A DNA stretch of 47,916 bases from a virus, in IMG/VR virus record IMGVR_UViG_3300027969_005288, positions 1 to 47,916 of that record; one strand, 5' to 3'. The translations under genes and the position numbers were made by a program. This document shows positions 1 to 7,453 of the stretch, in pieces. Numbering within the stretch: the stretch's first letter is position 1; the number at the start of each line of letters is the position of its first letter. The notes beneath the pieces are model-generated. The model made no database searches. It was given only the letters and a program-made list of their open reading frames with translations, and was not told where the DNA came from.

Positions 1-873
1 TTCTTCTGAATAATTAATAGAATATTTTTCAATAGGCATTTCATTAGATTCTACTTTAACAGAATCTTCCGAAATATCAGTTATTAATTGTTGTTCTTTT
101 GCCTCTTCAATTTGAGTCTCTTTTACTTCACTGCGTTCACTATTAATTATTTTTAAAGCGGCTAGAAAACTATCTATATCAACTAAATTTTTTTTAGTTC
201 CATGCAGAAAAGGTTCTACAATTAAATTGTGTTCTGCATCTACTTCTTTATCTACAGACTCTGATGTATTTAAATCAACAGGTTCCAATTCTGACACATT
301 TAAATTAGCTACTGTCTCATCCAGACTTTGTGTAGATTCTAGTGTAGTTGGTGTTTTATCCAGGTTTTGTGTAGGTTCTAGCGTAGTTGGTGTCTTATCC
401 GGGCTTTGTGTAGGCTCTGAAGTGTCTGAATTTTGATTAGGTCTTATGTAATCTACTAAAGCTTTAATAAATCCAAGTGCAACTAACGGTAAGATAGCTC
501 CACTTACTATAGATAAAATTCTTTTTTGATAAATAGGTTCTTCTTCATTAAGACCAAATAAATCGATCCATCCTTGATAATCATGTAAATTGCTAAATGC
601 ATAGTAAGTATTTCCCATAGCTTGCATTGCAGTTAATATAAAAAACAAAGACCATACTATCCATTTATTCATTTTATCTAAAACTATAATAGATGCTAAA
701 GACGCAGATGCCCCTATCTCAAAAGCTATTGCTAAAGTTATAGCAAGCCATCTATCATTAGATAATTCAAAAAATTCTATAACGTGAATAGTTGATATTA
801 ATGAAACTAGAATGTATAGCATTACAAATGTTCCAATAATAAACCAATGTATCAATTTGTTGTGTGTATTCAT
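1..873 (-). CDS. Partial multi-pass membrane protein with acidic, repeat-bearing tail
   Basis: The reading frame is open from ATG at 873 to the window edge (291 codons), so the C-terminus lies outside. The first 145 or so residues hold four hydrophobic stretches, roughly residues 8-30, 43-65, 72-95 and 128-145, that look like membrane helices, with an FFELSNDRW stretch between the first two. After the last helix the protein becomes Pro/Thr/Glu-rich. A 13-residue unit of the form PTQxxDKTPTTLE is repeated two to three times (about positions 307-425 of the window), followed by an acidic tail. This suggests a membrane anchor with a long soluble, probably disordered, cytoplasmic or external arm. 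No family is recognised. It follows the Dps-like gene by 12 bases, so it probably shares its transcript. The frame is convincing; the role is unknown. Confidence 0.75.
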   Translation of the reverse strand, partial: MNTHNKLIHWFIIGTFVMLYILVSLISTIHVIEFFELSNDRWLAITLAIAFEIGASASLASIIVLDKMNKWIVWSLFFILTAMQAMGNTYYAFSNLHDYQGWIDLFGLNEEEPIYQKRILSIVSGAILPLVALGFIKALVDYIRPNQNSDTSEPTQSPDKTPTTLEPTQNLDKTPTTLESTQSLDETVANLNVSELEPVDLNTSESVDKEVDAEHNLIVEPFLHGTKKNLVDIDSFLAALKIINSERSEVKETQIEEAKEQQLITDISEDSVKVESNEMPIEKYSINYSEE

Positions 874-885
874 ATAAATTAAAGA

Positions 886-1341
886 TTAATTTTTATTTTC
901 ATTTAGAGTAAGAAGATATCGCGTTTTACTAATTAATGCAATAATTTCAGCTAAAATGTTTACAATATCTTCATTCTTTTCTTTAGGATTAAATAAATTA
1001 ATAGAATTTGTAAAATATTCATTTAAATTATTAAAATATAAATTTATATTTATTTGCGTATAATCTAAAATTTCAATATTAGAACTTTTAATTAAAGGTC
1101 TTCCATATTTACCCATAATAGATTCAATTAAAGAATCTCCTAATTTATCAAATTCTTTCATAAATGAACAAAACGTAACATGTTGCGAATATGACAAAGT
1201 CCCCCAATGTAACATTTTACACTGTGCGTATGTTTGAAGAATGCTTAATGTAAGATCTGCATATTTGTCAGTATACATAGAATTTTCTTCGTTAATAAAT
1301 TCATTAAATTCATTAAATTCATTAAATTTTTTAAATTTCAT
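886..1341 (-). CDS. Dps/ferritin-like protein with capsid-targeting-like N-terminus
   Basis: This 151-residue, mostly helical protein carries the spacing of the Dps ferroxidase centre: H45-W46 in the first helix, H54, then D69 and E73. The H-x14-D-x3-E spacing equals that of Dps (H43/D58/E62 in E. coli numbering), although H45 and H54 are 9 apart rather than 12. Known Dps proteins oxidise iron and shield DNA, so iron or peroxide handling is inferred. The N-terminus has three NEF repeats and ends in EFINE, which resembles the T4 internal-protein targeting peptide with an IxE cleavage site. The A-rich leader and a promoter 43 bases upstream support the start. It could instead be a structural four-helix protein without ferroxidase activity. 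Confidence 0.6.
   Translation of the reverse strand: MKFKKFNEFNEFNEFINEENSMYTDKYADLTLSILQTYAQCKMLHWGTLSYSQHVTFCSFMKEFDKLGDSLIESIMGKYGRPLIKSSNIEILDYTQININLYFNNLNEYFTNSINLFNPKEKNEDIVNILAEIIALISKTRYLLTLNENKN
1297..1323. repeat. Three tandem copies of a 9-bp unit encoding Asn-Glu-Phe
   Basis: The unit aaattcatt occurs three times in a row and encodes the NEF-NEF-NEF run at the start of the Dps-like protein. It keeps the reading frame and lengthens the putative targeting peptide before the EFINE motif, probably through slipped-strand duplication. Confidence 0.85.
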
Positions 1342-1383
1342 TTTTATTATTTTTATTTTTTATAACTTCTTATAAATTTTTTA

Positions 1384-1413
1384 TTTTTATTAAAAAAGAA
1401 GCAATAGTTTCAT
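1384..1413 (-). promoter_or_regulatory. Promoter of the TGAAAC-N17-TANAAW class upstream of the Dps-like gene
   Basis: Read on the minus strand, ATGAAAC is followed after exactly 17 bases by TAAAAA. The same two boxes with the same spacing stand before four other genes in this window. The start codon of the Dps-like gene lies about 43 bases downstream. This is the weakest -10 box of the five. Confidence 0.45.
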
Positions 1414-1451
1414 AATATAGTTTTCATTAATAGAGTTTAAATTAAAATTTA

Positions 1452-1562
1452 TTAAAATAACAAATATAAATATGCAGCAACATAAATACCAATTAAAAAA
1501 AGAATAAAAAGAATAAAAAAGAATAAAAAAATAAATAAAATTTTAAATTTTTTGTTTATCAT
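1452..1562 (-). CDS. Possible 36-residue single-helix membrane peptide
   Basis: An ATG six bases after the fibre stop codon opens a 36-codon frame. It starts MINKKFKILF, continues as one long hydrophobic helix rich in Phe, Ile and Leu, and ends with GIYVAAYLYLLF. The positive N-terminus and single hydrophobic segment fit a small inner-membrane peptide. The tight spacing to the fibre gene suggests translation from the same message. The frame is made largely of T-rich codons in a low-complexity stretch, so chance is a real alternative. No family is recognised, and a holin-like or regulatory role would be a guess. Confidence 0.3.
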   Translation of the reverse strand: MINKKFKILFIFLFFFILFILFLIGIYVAAYLYLLF

Positions 1563-1567
1563 AAATT

Positions 1568-3634
1568 CTAGTTTGATTGCATTATTATCCAATTTGTATT
1601 ATCACTTACAAGAGTTACCCAACTACCAGCAACTGCTGGCAAAATGCTAGTACTAGGAGATCCACCTATTAATGGTACAATATTTGATGATGCTGAAATT
1701 ACTAGTTGATTTGTTATAGTTTTAATATGATATTCCATACCTGAATATGATGCAGGATTTGGTAAAGTTATAGTTATAGTTCCACTGCCATTACAAATAT
1801 ACCAACTATTTGTTGTTGTAATTGTAGTATTGATTGATATAATCTCTACATTGCCTTTCTGAATAGGCTTTATAAATTTTATAATACCATCAAAAGTTTT
1901 ATCCCCACTAAATGTTTGAGCACTTGTTGATACAATACCTGGTATATTTAATGCAGCATTATCTATACTTATAGAAGGAGTACTACTATTATTACTTACA
2001 TTTATAGGTGAAACGCCTGATACATTAGTTACAGTACCAATTCCACTTGAACCTGAAGTTCCACTTGAACCTGAAGTACCACTTGAACCTGAAGTTCCAC
2101 TTGAACCTGAAGTTCCATCTATACCTGAAGTACCACTTGAACCTGAAGTTCCACTTGAACCATCTATTCCACTAGTACCACTTGAACCTGAAGTTCCACT
2201 TGAACCTGAAGTACCACTTGAACCTGAAGTTCCACTTGAACCTGAAGTACCGCTTGAACCTGAAGTTCCATCACCTGAAGTACCGCTTGAACCTGAAGTT
2301 CCATCTATACCTGAAGTACCACTTGAACCTGAAGTTCCATCTATACCTGAAGTTCCACTTGAACCATCTATTCCACTAGTACCACTTGAACCTGAAGTTC
2401 CACTTGAACCTGAAGTACCACTTGAACCTGAAGTACCACTTGAACCTGAAGTTCCACTTGAACCTGAAGTACCGCTTGAACCTGAAGTTCCATCTATACC
2501 TGAAGTACCACTTGAACCTGAAGTTCCATCTATACCTGAAGTACCACTTGAACCATCTATTCCACTAGTACCGCTTGAACCTGAAGTACCATCACCTGAA
2601 GTACCACTTGAACCTGAAGTTCCATTTGTTCCACTGGTGCCATTAGTACCACTAGTGCCATTAGTACCACTTGAACCTGAAGTACCTGCATTACCAACTA
2701 AAGATATAAGCCATGCACTATATGAACCTGATCCTTCATTGTTAATTGAATTTAATTGTAATTGCCCATTTGCTGGATTGTAATAAGTAATTTCACATTG
2801 GAAACTATTAAATATATCATAAATTATGATAACGTTTTGTCCTACAATATATGCAGCTCCTGCGTTTACTGTCATATTAACAATAGTAGGATGTGTTACT
2901 GGGATGCTAATAGTAGATGTTGATGTAGTATTATAAATACTTCCACTTATACCACTTGATCCGCTTGTTCCTGTTGTCCCTGAAGTTCCTGATGAACCAT
3001 TTATCCCTGATGTTCCTGCTGAACCTGAAGATCCTGATATTCCACTAGTACCGCTTGTTACATTAGGTCCAATTGGACCTTGAGGTCCTATAAAACCTTG
3101 AGGTCCTGAAGTTCCTGATGAACCACTGATTCCACTGGTGCCACTAGTACCAGAAGTGCCTGCAAGACCGCTAGTTCCACTCGTACCAGATGAACCATTT
3201 AACCCACTGCTGCCTGAAGTGCCAGAAGTACCACTTCCACTAGTTCCACTACTTCCTGCACTGCCTGTAACTCCTAATAAACCTTGTGCGCCTTGCGGTC
3301 CATTTATTCCTTGTGGACCTCTTAGTCCTTGTGGACCTGATGTACCAGAAGTTCCATTAGTACCACTAGTTCCAGCAGTGCCACTAGTACCACTTGTAAG
3401 ACCAGGACCAACAGGCCCTTGTGCACCTTGCGGCCCTGCAGATCCGCCTGCAGTTCCAGAAGTCCAACTAGTTGAAGCAGCATCCCATATTGGCACTTTA
3501 CCAGTACTAAGACCTTTATTTAAAAGATCTGCTGTGTTTATGTTTGAATCTATAATATCTGAAAAGTCTTGAGAACTAGGTTTAGACCCTGTTTCAAATC
3601 TAGTTTTAAGATAATCGGTAGTTTTAATAGGCAT
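1568..3634 (-). CDS. Collagen-like, Ser/Thr-Gly-rich virion fibre protein
   Basis: This 688-residue protein begins with a non-repetitive N-terminal region of about 60 residues, likely the attachment domain. Short GPQGPQG collagen blocks follow, then long GTSGSSG runs, where every third residue is glycine. A non-repetitive globular insert sits at about residues 233-310 before a second TSG-rich stalk. The C-terminal 130 residues form a Thr/Ile-rich, beta-looking head domain. Gly-X-Y repeats form triple helices in known phage collagen-like fibres, so a trimeric tail or capsid fibre is likely. The stalk is almost entirely Ser/Thr in X and Y and lies next to glycosyltransferase genes, making it a plausible glycan acceptor. 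The plus-strand open frames here are repeat shadows. Confidence 0.8.
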   Translation of the reverse strand: MPIKTTDYLKTRFETGSKPSSQDFSDIIDSNINTADLLNKGLSTGKVPIWDAASTSWTSGTAGGSAGPQGAQGPVGPGLTSGTSGTAGTSGTNGTSGTSGPQGLRGPQGINGPQGAQGLLGVTGSAGSSGTSGSGTSGTSGSSGLNGSSGTSGTSGLAGTSGTSGTSGISGSSGTSGPQGFIGPQGPIGPNVTSGTSGISGSSGSAGTSGINGSSGTSGTTGTSGSSGISGSIYNTTSTSTISIPVTHPTIVNMTVNAGAAYIVGQNVIIIYDIFNSFQCEITYYNPANGQLQLNSINNEGSGSYSAWLISLVGNAGTSGSSGTNGTSGTNGTSGTNGTSGSSGTSGDGTSGSSGTSGIDGSSGTSGIDGTSGSSGTSGIDGTSGSSGTSGSSGTSGSSGTSGSSGTSGSSGTSGSSGTSGIDGSSGTSGIDGTSGSSGTSGIDGTSGSSGTSGDGTSGSSGTSGSSGTSGSSGTSGSSGTSGSSGTSGIDGSSGTSGSSGTSGIDGTSGSSGTSGSSGTSGSSGTSGSSGIGTVTNVSGVSPINVSNNSSTPSISIDNAALNIPGIVSTSAQTFSGDKTFDGIIKFIKPIQKGNVEIISINTTITTTNSWYICNGSGTITITLPNPASYSGMEYHIKTITNQLVISASSNIVPLIGGSPSTSILPAVAGSWVTLVSDNTNWIIMQSN
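2040..2692. repeat. Collagen-type nucleotide repeats (TSG/SSG codons)
   Basis: An 18-bp unit, ccacttgaacctgaagtt with accx variants, is repeated dozens of times, interrupted by longer units that read GIDGTSG or GIDGSSG. Blocks of several units are themselves duplicated, for example around 2160-2390 and 2360-2570. This points to unequal recombination changing stalk length. Related but more varied repeats occupy 2942-3462. Confidence 0.9.
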
Positions 3635-3639
3635 ATTTT

Positions 3640-3655
3640 TTACTTACTTACTTAC
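3640..3655. repeat. Four TTAC tetranucleotides in the fibre leader
   Basis: Four TTAC units (GTAA on the sense strand) lie just upstream of the fibre start codon at 3634. They are in the untranslated leader, so slippage would change leader length, not frame. No function can be assigned. Confidence 0.6.
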
Positions 3656-3669
3656 TTTATATATTAAAT

Positions 3670-3913
3670 TTATTTCATTAATCTATAAAGACTATATGCT
3701 GTCATATCTGTATGACAAGGAAGACAAATAACTTTATTAAACATTTCATCTACTATAGGTAATGAAATGAGTGGTTTATAATATTTTTTCCATTCAAAAA
3801 TATCTAAATTTTGGCCCACTATTTGTATAATGATTTGTTTGAACACTTTTATCTAAAAGAGACTGTACTCTATTAAAATTAGGAATTTTTCTATTTAACC
3901 AATTTATGTACAT
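3670..3913 (-). pseudogene. Remnant of a DegT/DnrJ/EryC1 sugar aminotransferase
   Basis: An ATG overlapping the stop of the upstream acyltransferase as TAATG opens a 39-codon frame (3794-3913) that reads like the N-terminus of PglE-type aminotransferases: IPNFNRVQSLL, then TNHYTNSGP. It ends in a stop. A second frame just below, ending at 3670, reads VICLPCHTDMTAYSLYRLMK, which resembles the family C-terminus. Together they total about 80 codons where the family needs roughly 370, so the middle is deleted and the two ends are out of frame. NeuD/PglD-type acyltransferases commonly neighbour such aminotransferases. The catalytic lysine region is gone, so no activity is expected. Confidence 0.65.
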
Positions 3914-4533
3914 TATAATTTTTTAGTAGAATTGCCCTGTATTATATAAGTACCATGATCTAATACATTTTTAGTGACAACGGAACCCATCCCAAGCACG
4001 ATATTATCTTTAATTATTATTTTTTCTCTAATAATACTGCCTGCGCCGACAAAAGTTTTTTCACCTATTTTTACATTTCCACATAATACACAGCCTGGAG
4101 AAATATTACAAAAATCTAGAAGTTCACAATCATGAGAAATAATAGCTCCTGTATTAATAATAACAGAATTGCCTATTTTTACATCAGCCATAACTTGAGC
4201 ACCTGACCCAATATAAATTCCAGTTCCATTAAATATTGCATTTGAAATATTACTTTTAGGGTCAATGATATTTGCAAAATTAAAACCTAATTCTTTAAAA
4301 CTTTTAAATATTCTAGAACGAAATTCTATATCACCTACTGCAATATGAATTATATGCTTATCAATATCTAATTTTTTAATACTTTGAATAGGCAAATTGT
4401 ATAAAGTTTTCCCTTCGACTAAATACTCAGACTCTACATAAAATCCTGCAATATTATCTACAGAACCTTGAGCTAATATTGATTGATATACTTCTTTTGC
4501 AAGTCCACCTGCGCCTATAATTGCTAATTTCAT
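3913..4533 (-). CDS. NeuD/PglD-like sugar O/N-acyltransferase
   Basis: The 206-residue length fits the family. Residues 1-80 form the small nucleotide-sugar-binding domain, starting MKLAIIGAGGLAKEV. From about residue 90 the protein is a left-handed beta-helix of hexapeptide repeats with I/V at every sixth position. The conserved catalytic-type histidine is in ISHDCEL, followed by the CNISPG turn seen in PglD. Enzymes of this family acetylate amino or hydroxyl groups of nucleotide sugars or sialic acids with acetyl-CoA. The start overlaps the HicB-like stop by 4 bases, and the stop overlaps the start of the decayed aminotransferase, suggesting a former two-step amino-sugar module. The substrate is not predictable. 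Confidence 0.8.
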   Translation of the reverse strand: MKLAIIGAGGLAKEVYQSILAQGSVDNIAGFYVESEYLVEGKTLYNLPIQSIKKLDIDKHIIHIAVGDIEFRSRIFKSFKELGFNFANIIDPKSNISNAIFNGTGIYIGSGAQVMADVKIGNSVIINTGAIISHDCELLDFCNISPGCVLCGNVKIGEKTFVGAGSIIREKIIIKDNIVLGMGSVVTKNVLDHGTYIIQGNSTKKL

Positions 4534-4736
4534 AAGTTTAAATCCAGTTTCAGTTTAATATTTTCTCTTTTAAATTCAGTCTGAGCATCGAAAGCAAATG
4601 AAATTGCTTCAATAATATTGTCTTGGAGTTCAATTATATTTTTTCCAGTTGTAAAAATAGACATATCTTCTGAAAAAGCCGAAAACCCAGTTTTAGTTTT
4701 TTCAACAGAAAATTTAAATTCCTTTTTTAATTTCAT
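4530..4736 (-). CDS. HicB-like small protein, orphan
   Basis: The 68 residues match the HicB-type fold: a short antiparallel strand region (EKTKTGFSAFSEDMSIFTTG) followed by an amphipathic helix (ELQDNIIEAISFAF). HicB antitoxins usually carry an additional DNA-binding domain and sit next to a HicA toxin. Here the extra domain is absent, and neither neighbour looks like HicA. It overlaps the glycosyltransferase gene by 23 bases and the acyltransferase by 4, so it is translationally embedded in the sugar operon. It may be a domesticated or defence-countering single antitoxin. The fold call is fairly good; the role is open. Confidence 0.55.
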   Translation of the reverse strand: MKLKKEFKFSVEKTKTGFSAFSEDMSIFTTGKNIIELQDNIIEAISFAFDAQTEFKRENIKLKLDLNL

Positions 4737-7101
4737 TTAATGATTGTATTTTTTTAATTGCTTTAATAACTTGATAAGATCCTATCATCTTGGTACATTC
4801 AAATTGCCTTGGTGTACCTTTATGATCTGGACACCAATTCCAATCACCAGCATTTAGTCTATATCTATTAAAACAGCTGTTACAAACATCTTTATTAATA
4901 AGTCTAATTACGTTGTCATCTTCAAATTCAGAATAAGTATCACTAAAACCTGAAATTAATATTACCGGTACATCTGTAGCCCATGCCAACCATGATAAGC
5001 CTGAACCGATACCAATAAAAAAGTCAGAATGTTTAATTTCATTAATTCTGTCATGTATAGAAATTTTACCAGGCTTATGAAAAATATTCTTTGGATGATT
5101 ATTTCCCATGTATCCATTTTCTTCTGAAGAAATAAGAACTATTCTGTACCCTTCATCTCTTAAAAAATCTACTACGTCTTGCCATCCTGATGAATTATTC
5201 CAATATTTAGCTTGAGAACTTGCATGTATTGCAATAGTAACATATTTTTTATTATCAAATGGATGTGAATCTTCAGGTATTGTAATTTTAGGTTTTTTAT
5301 ATGAAAATGGAAGACCTAAAATATCAGTTGCAGTATTTTGCATTGGGATACTTCTAAAATTTGCAGGATGCATATTAGAATTAAAAATATCTGAGTCTTC
5401 TTTATAAAACCAACCTATTCTGAAAGCAGCATATAGATCTGGTGCAATTTCACCTTTATTTATGAATTCAATTTCAGGGTATTGATCTTTAAATATTTCA
5501 TTATAAAATGTAGAAACAATTACATGAGCTTCTTTTTCTATTCTAAAAATTTCACTATGCGGAAACCATGCTAAATTATCTCCTAATGATGAAGATTCTA
5601 ATGAAATAAAAACTCTTTTATTTTTTACATCAAAAATATGTTCCCATATAATTTCAGAGTCGTCCATAATAAGTATATGCCAATCATTCCACCATTTTCT
5701 ATTAGATCTTGCCCATTCACCAGGCGCTAATGTAGTTTCATATACAGTATGGTTAGTTTTTCTATCATTAAAAAGAACTTTAAACCTTTTTTTACCTTTA
5801 CCATGAATTTCTACATAAGGGCCATCAACAAAGTGAGTAGTGACAAAATCAATAACAGTATTATCTTCTATAGAATCTCTATCTGTTTTTATTTGCAATA
5901 ATGCAGTTTTACCAGAAATAGCAGAATTTTCCCATGTAAAAGTATTTCTAATATATTCAGATTCAACAAGTGAATTAGTTTTTACTATTTCATAGTTATC
6001 TTTTGCATATCTCATTACATTTTTCAGATCTTCAAAATCAGGATCTGCATAATTGCCTGGAAAATTAGGCCCTAGTTTTTTTTCATAGCCTAATGCAGCA
6101 GAAGATTCTCCTTTAATTTTAACAGGAAGACCTTTACCTTCTGCAAATTCAAGTTGAGCACCCCAGTTACTATATATAGAAGGCGTACCTGCAGCCATAG
6201 CTTCAATAAGAGGGATATTCCAACCTTCACTTCTAGCACATGATACAAAGCAATGCCCAGATTGTAAATACCTAAGATATTTTAATCTATTGACAAATCC
6301 AATAGAAACTATTCGGTCATCGTCAAATCCGTATTCTTTGATTCTATCTATTGCAGTTTTATTATCTCCAGCAAAATGATTTTCAGCAGATATTATCATG
6401 CGTACTTTTTCATCAGGCTTAAATTCTTCTAAAAACGCATTAATAATTTCAGGTAAACATTTTCTATAGTCCCATCTTCCAAAAAAAATAAAATTAAAAT
6501 ACTCATCTCTAAAATATTCTATTGGATGAAATTCTTTTTCATAAAAGTTCATTGGAACTATTTCAGAATTGACAGCTTCTCTTACAATAAAAATTTTAGA
6601 TTCTGATACACCTTGTTTTATCAAACATTGTTTATGCCATTCAGTAACAACCCAAACTTGATCAAATTTACATTTAAGTATTTCTATAAAATCTTGAGAA
6701 AGTTCAGTACTTTCCCATACAGTATATGCTATTCTATATAAAATTCCAGGATAAGGAGAATCTTCTCTGAAAAAATAATGTTCATTATCAATTAAAATTA
6801 TTTCTATTTCTGGATTAAAATCAAGTCCTGAGTTTTTCCAATTATGTTTTTTAAAAAATTCATGGGTATGAAAATCAAAAAGCTTAGGTCCGTTAGTATC
6901 TCGTAATACTATTTTCCACAAAAGTTCTTTATCTATTTCATTTAAGTATAAATCATAGTTTTCATCCCAAGTGTAATTTATTATTCTTAGATCTATGCCA
7001 TCTTGTCTGGATAAAGCTCTAAAAAAATTACGAGCATGTGCAGCATAACCTGTAGTTCCTAAATAACATGTTTTTGCAATAATTTTTAAGTCATTTATCA
7101 T
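4714..7101 (-). CDS. Two-domain glycosyltransferase: GT4-like plus TibC-like heptosyltransferase domain
   Basis: At 795 residues it joins two GT-B enzymes. The N-terminal half has GT4 hallmarks: FFGRWDYRKCLPEI near residue 205 and SEGWNIPLIEAMAAGTPSI near residue 290, the region that holds the nucleotide-sugar donor. From about residue 490 the sequence resembles the autotransporter O-heptosyltransferase (TibC/BAHT) family, with SLGDNLAWFPHSE, a GIGSGLSWLAWATDVPV donor loop and a late four-cysteine cluster (CNSC, WNWCP, QFEC) like the iron-binding finger of that family. TibC-type enzymes glycosylate serines on repetitive surface proteins. The gene lies upstream of the Ser/Thr-rich fibre in the same direction. 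A lipopolysaccharide or other acceptor remains possible. Confidence 0.75.
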   Translation of the reverse strand: MINDLKIIAKTCYLGTTGYAAHARNFFRALSRQDGIDLRIINYTWDENYDLYLNEIDKELLWKIVLRDTNGPKLFDFHTHEFFKKHNWKNSGLDFNPEIEIILIDNEHYFFREDSPYPGILYRIAYTVWESTELSQDFIEILKCKFDQVWVVTEWHKQCLIKQGVSESKIFIVREAVNSEIVPMNFYEKEFHPIEYFRDEYFNFIFFGRWDYRKCLPEIINAFLEEFKPDEKVRMIISAENHFAGDNKTAIDRIKEYGFDDDRIVSIGFVNRLKYLRYLQSGHCFVSCARSEGWNIPLIEAMAAGTPSIYSNWGAQLEFAEGKGLPVKIKGESSAALGYEKKLGPNFPGNYADPDFEDLKNVMRYAKDNYEIVKTNSLVESEYIRNTFTWENSAISGKTALLQIKTDRDSIEDNTVIDFVTTHFVDGPYVEIHGKGKKRFKVLFNDRKTNHTVYETTLAPGEWARSNRKWWNDWHILIMDDSEIIWEHIFDVKNKRVFISLESSSLGDNLAWFPHSEIFRIEKEAHVIVSTFYNEIFKDQYPEIEFINKGEIAPDLYAAFRIGWFYKEDSDIFNSNMHPANFRSIPMQNTATDILGLPFSYKKPKITIPEDSHPFDNKKYVTIAIHASSQAKYWNNSSGWQDVVDFLRDEGYRIVLISSEENGYMGNNHPKNIFHKPGKISIHDRINEIKHSDFFIGIGSGLSWLAWATDVPVILISGFSDTYSEFEDDNVIRLINKDVCNSCFNRYRLNAGDWNWCPDHKGTPRQFECTKMIGSYQVIKAIKKIQSLNEIKKGI

Positions 7102-7445
7102 TTTTTCTTTTTTGACTTTTTTGGAGTTTCTGTTATTTCTGTCTTTTCAATTAAATCTTTATATTCGTTATACTTAAGTTTAGAAATCCAATTTTGAATT
7201 CTTTGACAAAGTTCAAATTCTTCTAATTCTTCAATATAAGGTAAATTTAAAATTAAAGAATCTTTATAATTAGATTTAGTACAAAAAAGTTCATAATGGT
7301 CTGGTATAACAGTAAGTACATATGCTCGTTCTTCGCCTGCATCTAGAGCATCACACACTGCGCGAGCTACTTTAAGATGTACAATGTCACCATGTCTAGT
7401 TATAACATCATTTAGAGTTTCGTCTTCTCTCCTTTTTAAGATCAT
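7098..7445 (-). CDS. Unrecognised 115-residue phage protein
   Basis: No family is recognised. The protein has a mixed alpha/beta core, a single Cys in each of three segments (no paired metal site), and ends in a strongly basic tail, PKKSKKKK, of the sort that binds nucleic acid or acidic surfaces. Its stop overlaps the start of the large glycosyltransferase as ATGA, and it follows the guanylate kinase by 8 bases, so it is part of this operon. The codon pattern and lack of competing frames support it as a real gene. Confidence 0.6.
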   Translation of the reverse strand: MILKRREDETLNDVITRHGDIVHLKVARAVCDALDAGEERAYVLTVIPDHYELFCTKSNYKDSLILNLPYIEELEEFELCQRIQNWISKLKYNEYKDLIEKTEITETPKKSKKKK

Positions 7446-7453
7446 ATCATTTT

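Noticed and set aside
2040-2692. Possible CRISPR array from the regular short repeats
   Set aside because: The repeats are contiguous, in frame and translate as Gly-Ser/Thr triplets; there are no unique spacers of constant length.
2182-3572. Three plus-strand open frames reading LNLKFHLNLKYHL or VPLVPLVP-type repeats
   Set aside because: They are the opposite-strand shadow of the collagen-like repeats; repetitive coding DNA keeps several frames open. No start context or family match supports them.
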